From Cordylochernes scorpioides (taxonomy: Eukaryota; Arthropoda; Arachnida; Pseudoscorpiones; Chernetidae), in NCBI GenBank assembly GCA_030710605.1, contig CP092870.1:50251061-50315060 (forward strand): 64,000 nucleotides of DNA, in the 5' to 3' direction. The notes under the pieces were generated by a model. The model was given only the letters and a program-made list of their open reading frames with translations. It ran no database searches and had not been told where the DNA came from. The translations under genes and the position numbers were made by a program. Below, one piece after another: positions 63,076 through 64,000 of this stretch. Numbering within the stretch: position 1 is the first letter of the stretch; every line of letters starts with the position of its first letter.

Positions 63076-64000
63076 ATAAGCCGCATTATATTGGATTATA
63101 AATTTACCATTATACACACAAAAGAGTTCAATTAATTTGCGACATTTTAAAAACCTTTAAAAGGCTGTCTCCCCATATGCAGATCAAAATTTCCTGAAAT
63201 AGGCCTTATTTAAAAATTCCCTGCAACCATCACACATACACATAATAAGAAAGCTCCAATTAAACATCCCCCTCACCTGCAGAACAAAATAGAAAAGCGG
63301 GGATTAAGTGTGAAATTTTGAAGTTAATTATAAATTAATCCTTAGCTCCCCCATACGCAGTTTGTTTGCTGAACGTTTGGTAAAGGGTGAAAAACCAAAT
63401 CCCAACTCGATAATTACTTCCATACCCGGCCAATATTTGTGGCGAAGTTTAAGAATAAAATTAAGACAGGGAGGAAAGGAGCCAATCATTTCTTCACTCC
63501 CAGCTAACGACCGAATAATTACACCGCATTGTCAGCACCTCTCATAAAGAGAATGGAGGGTAATTAGCAAAATTTGTCCAGCTCCACACGGCGCTAAAAA
63601 CGGCTAATAATTAGAACTGGAGTAAAATTCAATTGGAGAGTTGCGGGGAGACTAAATTTTAATTAATGGACGTCAAAGAACCTTCTTTTTGATATGTTTA
63701 TCTGGGTATTAATTGGTTTCATTAACTTGGTGGCTGGACCTCGTTATCCAATCTTTTTCACCCCATCCATCCGATGTAGAGTTTAACTTGAAGGACTTTA
63801 TCTAGCCTAACCTCCACATTCTTTACTCATTAGACGCTTCTTCTTTTTCTCAGACCTGTCCCCTTTAAATTATTCCTAAGAAAAAAATTACTTATTAATT
63901 ACTGAGTGGATAAGGTTTGTTTAGAGGTCTCTAGAAGGCTACAAAGTTTTCGGAATATACTCCGAATGTATATATCAGTCACAAACATAATAAAAACGAG
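63076..64000. other. Apparently unique sequence, no gene found
   Basis: AATTAA/TAATTA-rich sequence without recognisable repeats, coding domains or splice-bounded exons. Candidate host intergenic DNA. Confidence 0.35.

Overview
The window is AT-rich, repeat-saturated animal DNA. The element types present (Penelope-like retroelements with GIY-YIG domains, RNase H-bearing non-LTR retrotransposons, Helitrons with CTAG ends, hAT, pogo-like and mariner-like remnants, metazoan tRNA-Gly copies) point to an invertebrate, plausibly an arthropod and perhaps a chelicerate. That assignment is an inference from element style and is weak. I recognise no host protein-coding gene; every protein-like reading frame I can place belongs to a retroelement.

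Layout. 1-4.7 kb: Penelope-like element PLE1 with an inverted partial copy at its 5' side, then small foldback elements. 5-9.4 kb: Helitrons, a tRNA-Gly copy, a 1.3-kb inverted repeat, a solo LTR. 9.5-15.8 kb: foldbacks, Helitrons, an eight-unit 133-bp array grown from a retrotransposon 3' end, and a pogo-like MITE. 16-21.6 kb: ribozyme-like small elements, retrotransposon tails, a hAT MITE. 22.2-24.2 kb: a 5'-truncated RT plus RNase H retrotransposon. 24.3-28.9 kb: a young LTR element with LTRs that read as identical, without coding capacity. 29.7-32.7 kb: PLE2, with direct pseudo-LTRs and a 12-bp target duplication. 33-39 kb: LTRs, a Helitron, foldbacks and a 0.6-kb near-perfect palindrome. 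40-49 kb: Helitrons and two more retrotransposon-tail arrays. 49-57 kb: dense small elements. 57.6-58.5, 61.6-62.1 and 63.1-64 kb: islands of apparently unique, TAATTA-rich sequence. 59-60.9 kb: a fourth tail array and another tail.

The main theme is self-cleaving RNA. Hammerhead-like motifs recur in several small-element families and in both PLE 3' regions. Some have intact cores with pairing stem I. Others vary systematically: a U3-A8 type, an A6-to-U type, and a family whose hammerhead segments occur in a non-standard linear order. PLEs are known to carry hammerheads, and small retrozyme-like elements are thought to move with PLE machinery. The two PLEs here (both probably dead as proteins) are therefore the natural suspected partners of the small elements. 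A second theme is that tandem arrays repeatedly arise from the 3' ends of non-LTR retrotransposons with triplet tails (four loci). No computation was run; all boundaries and pairings were read by eye.
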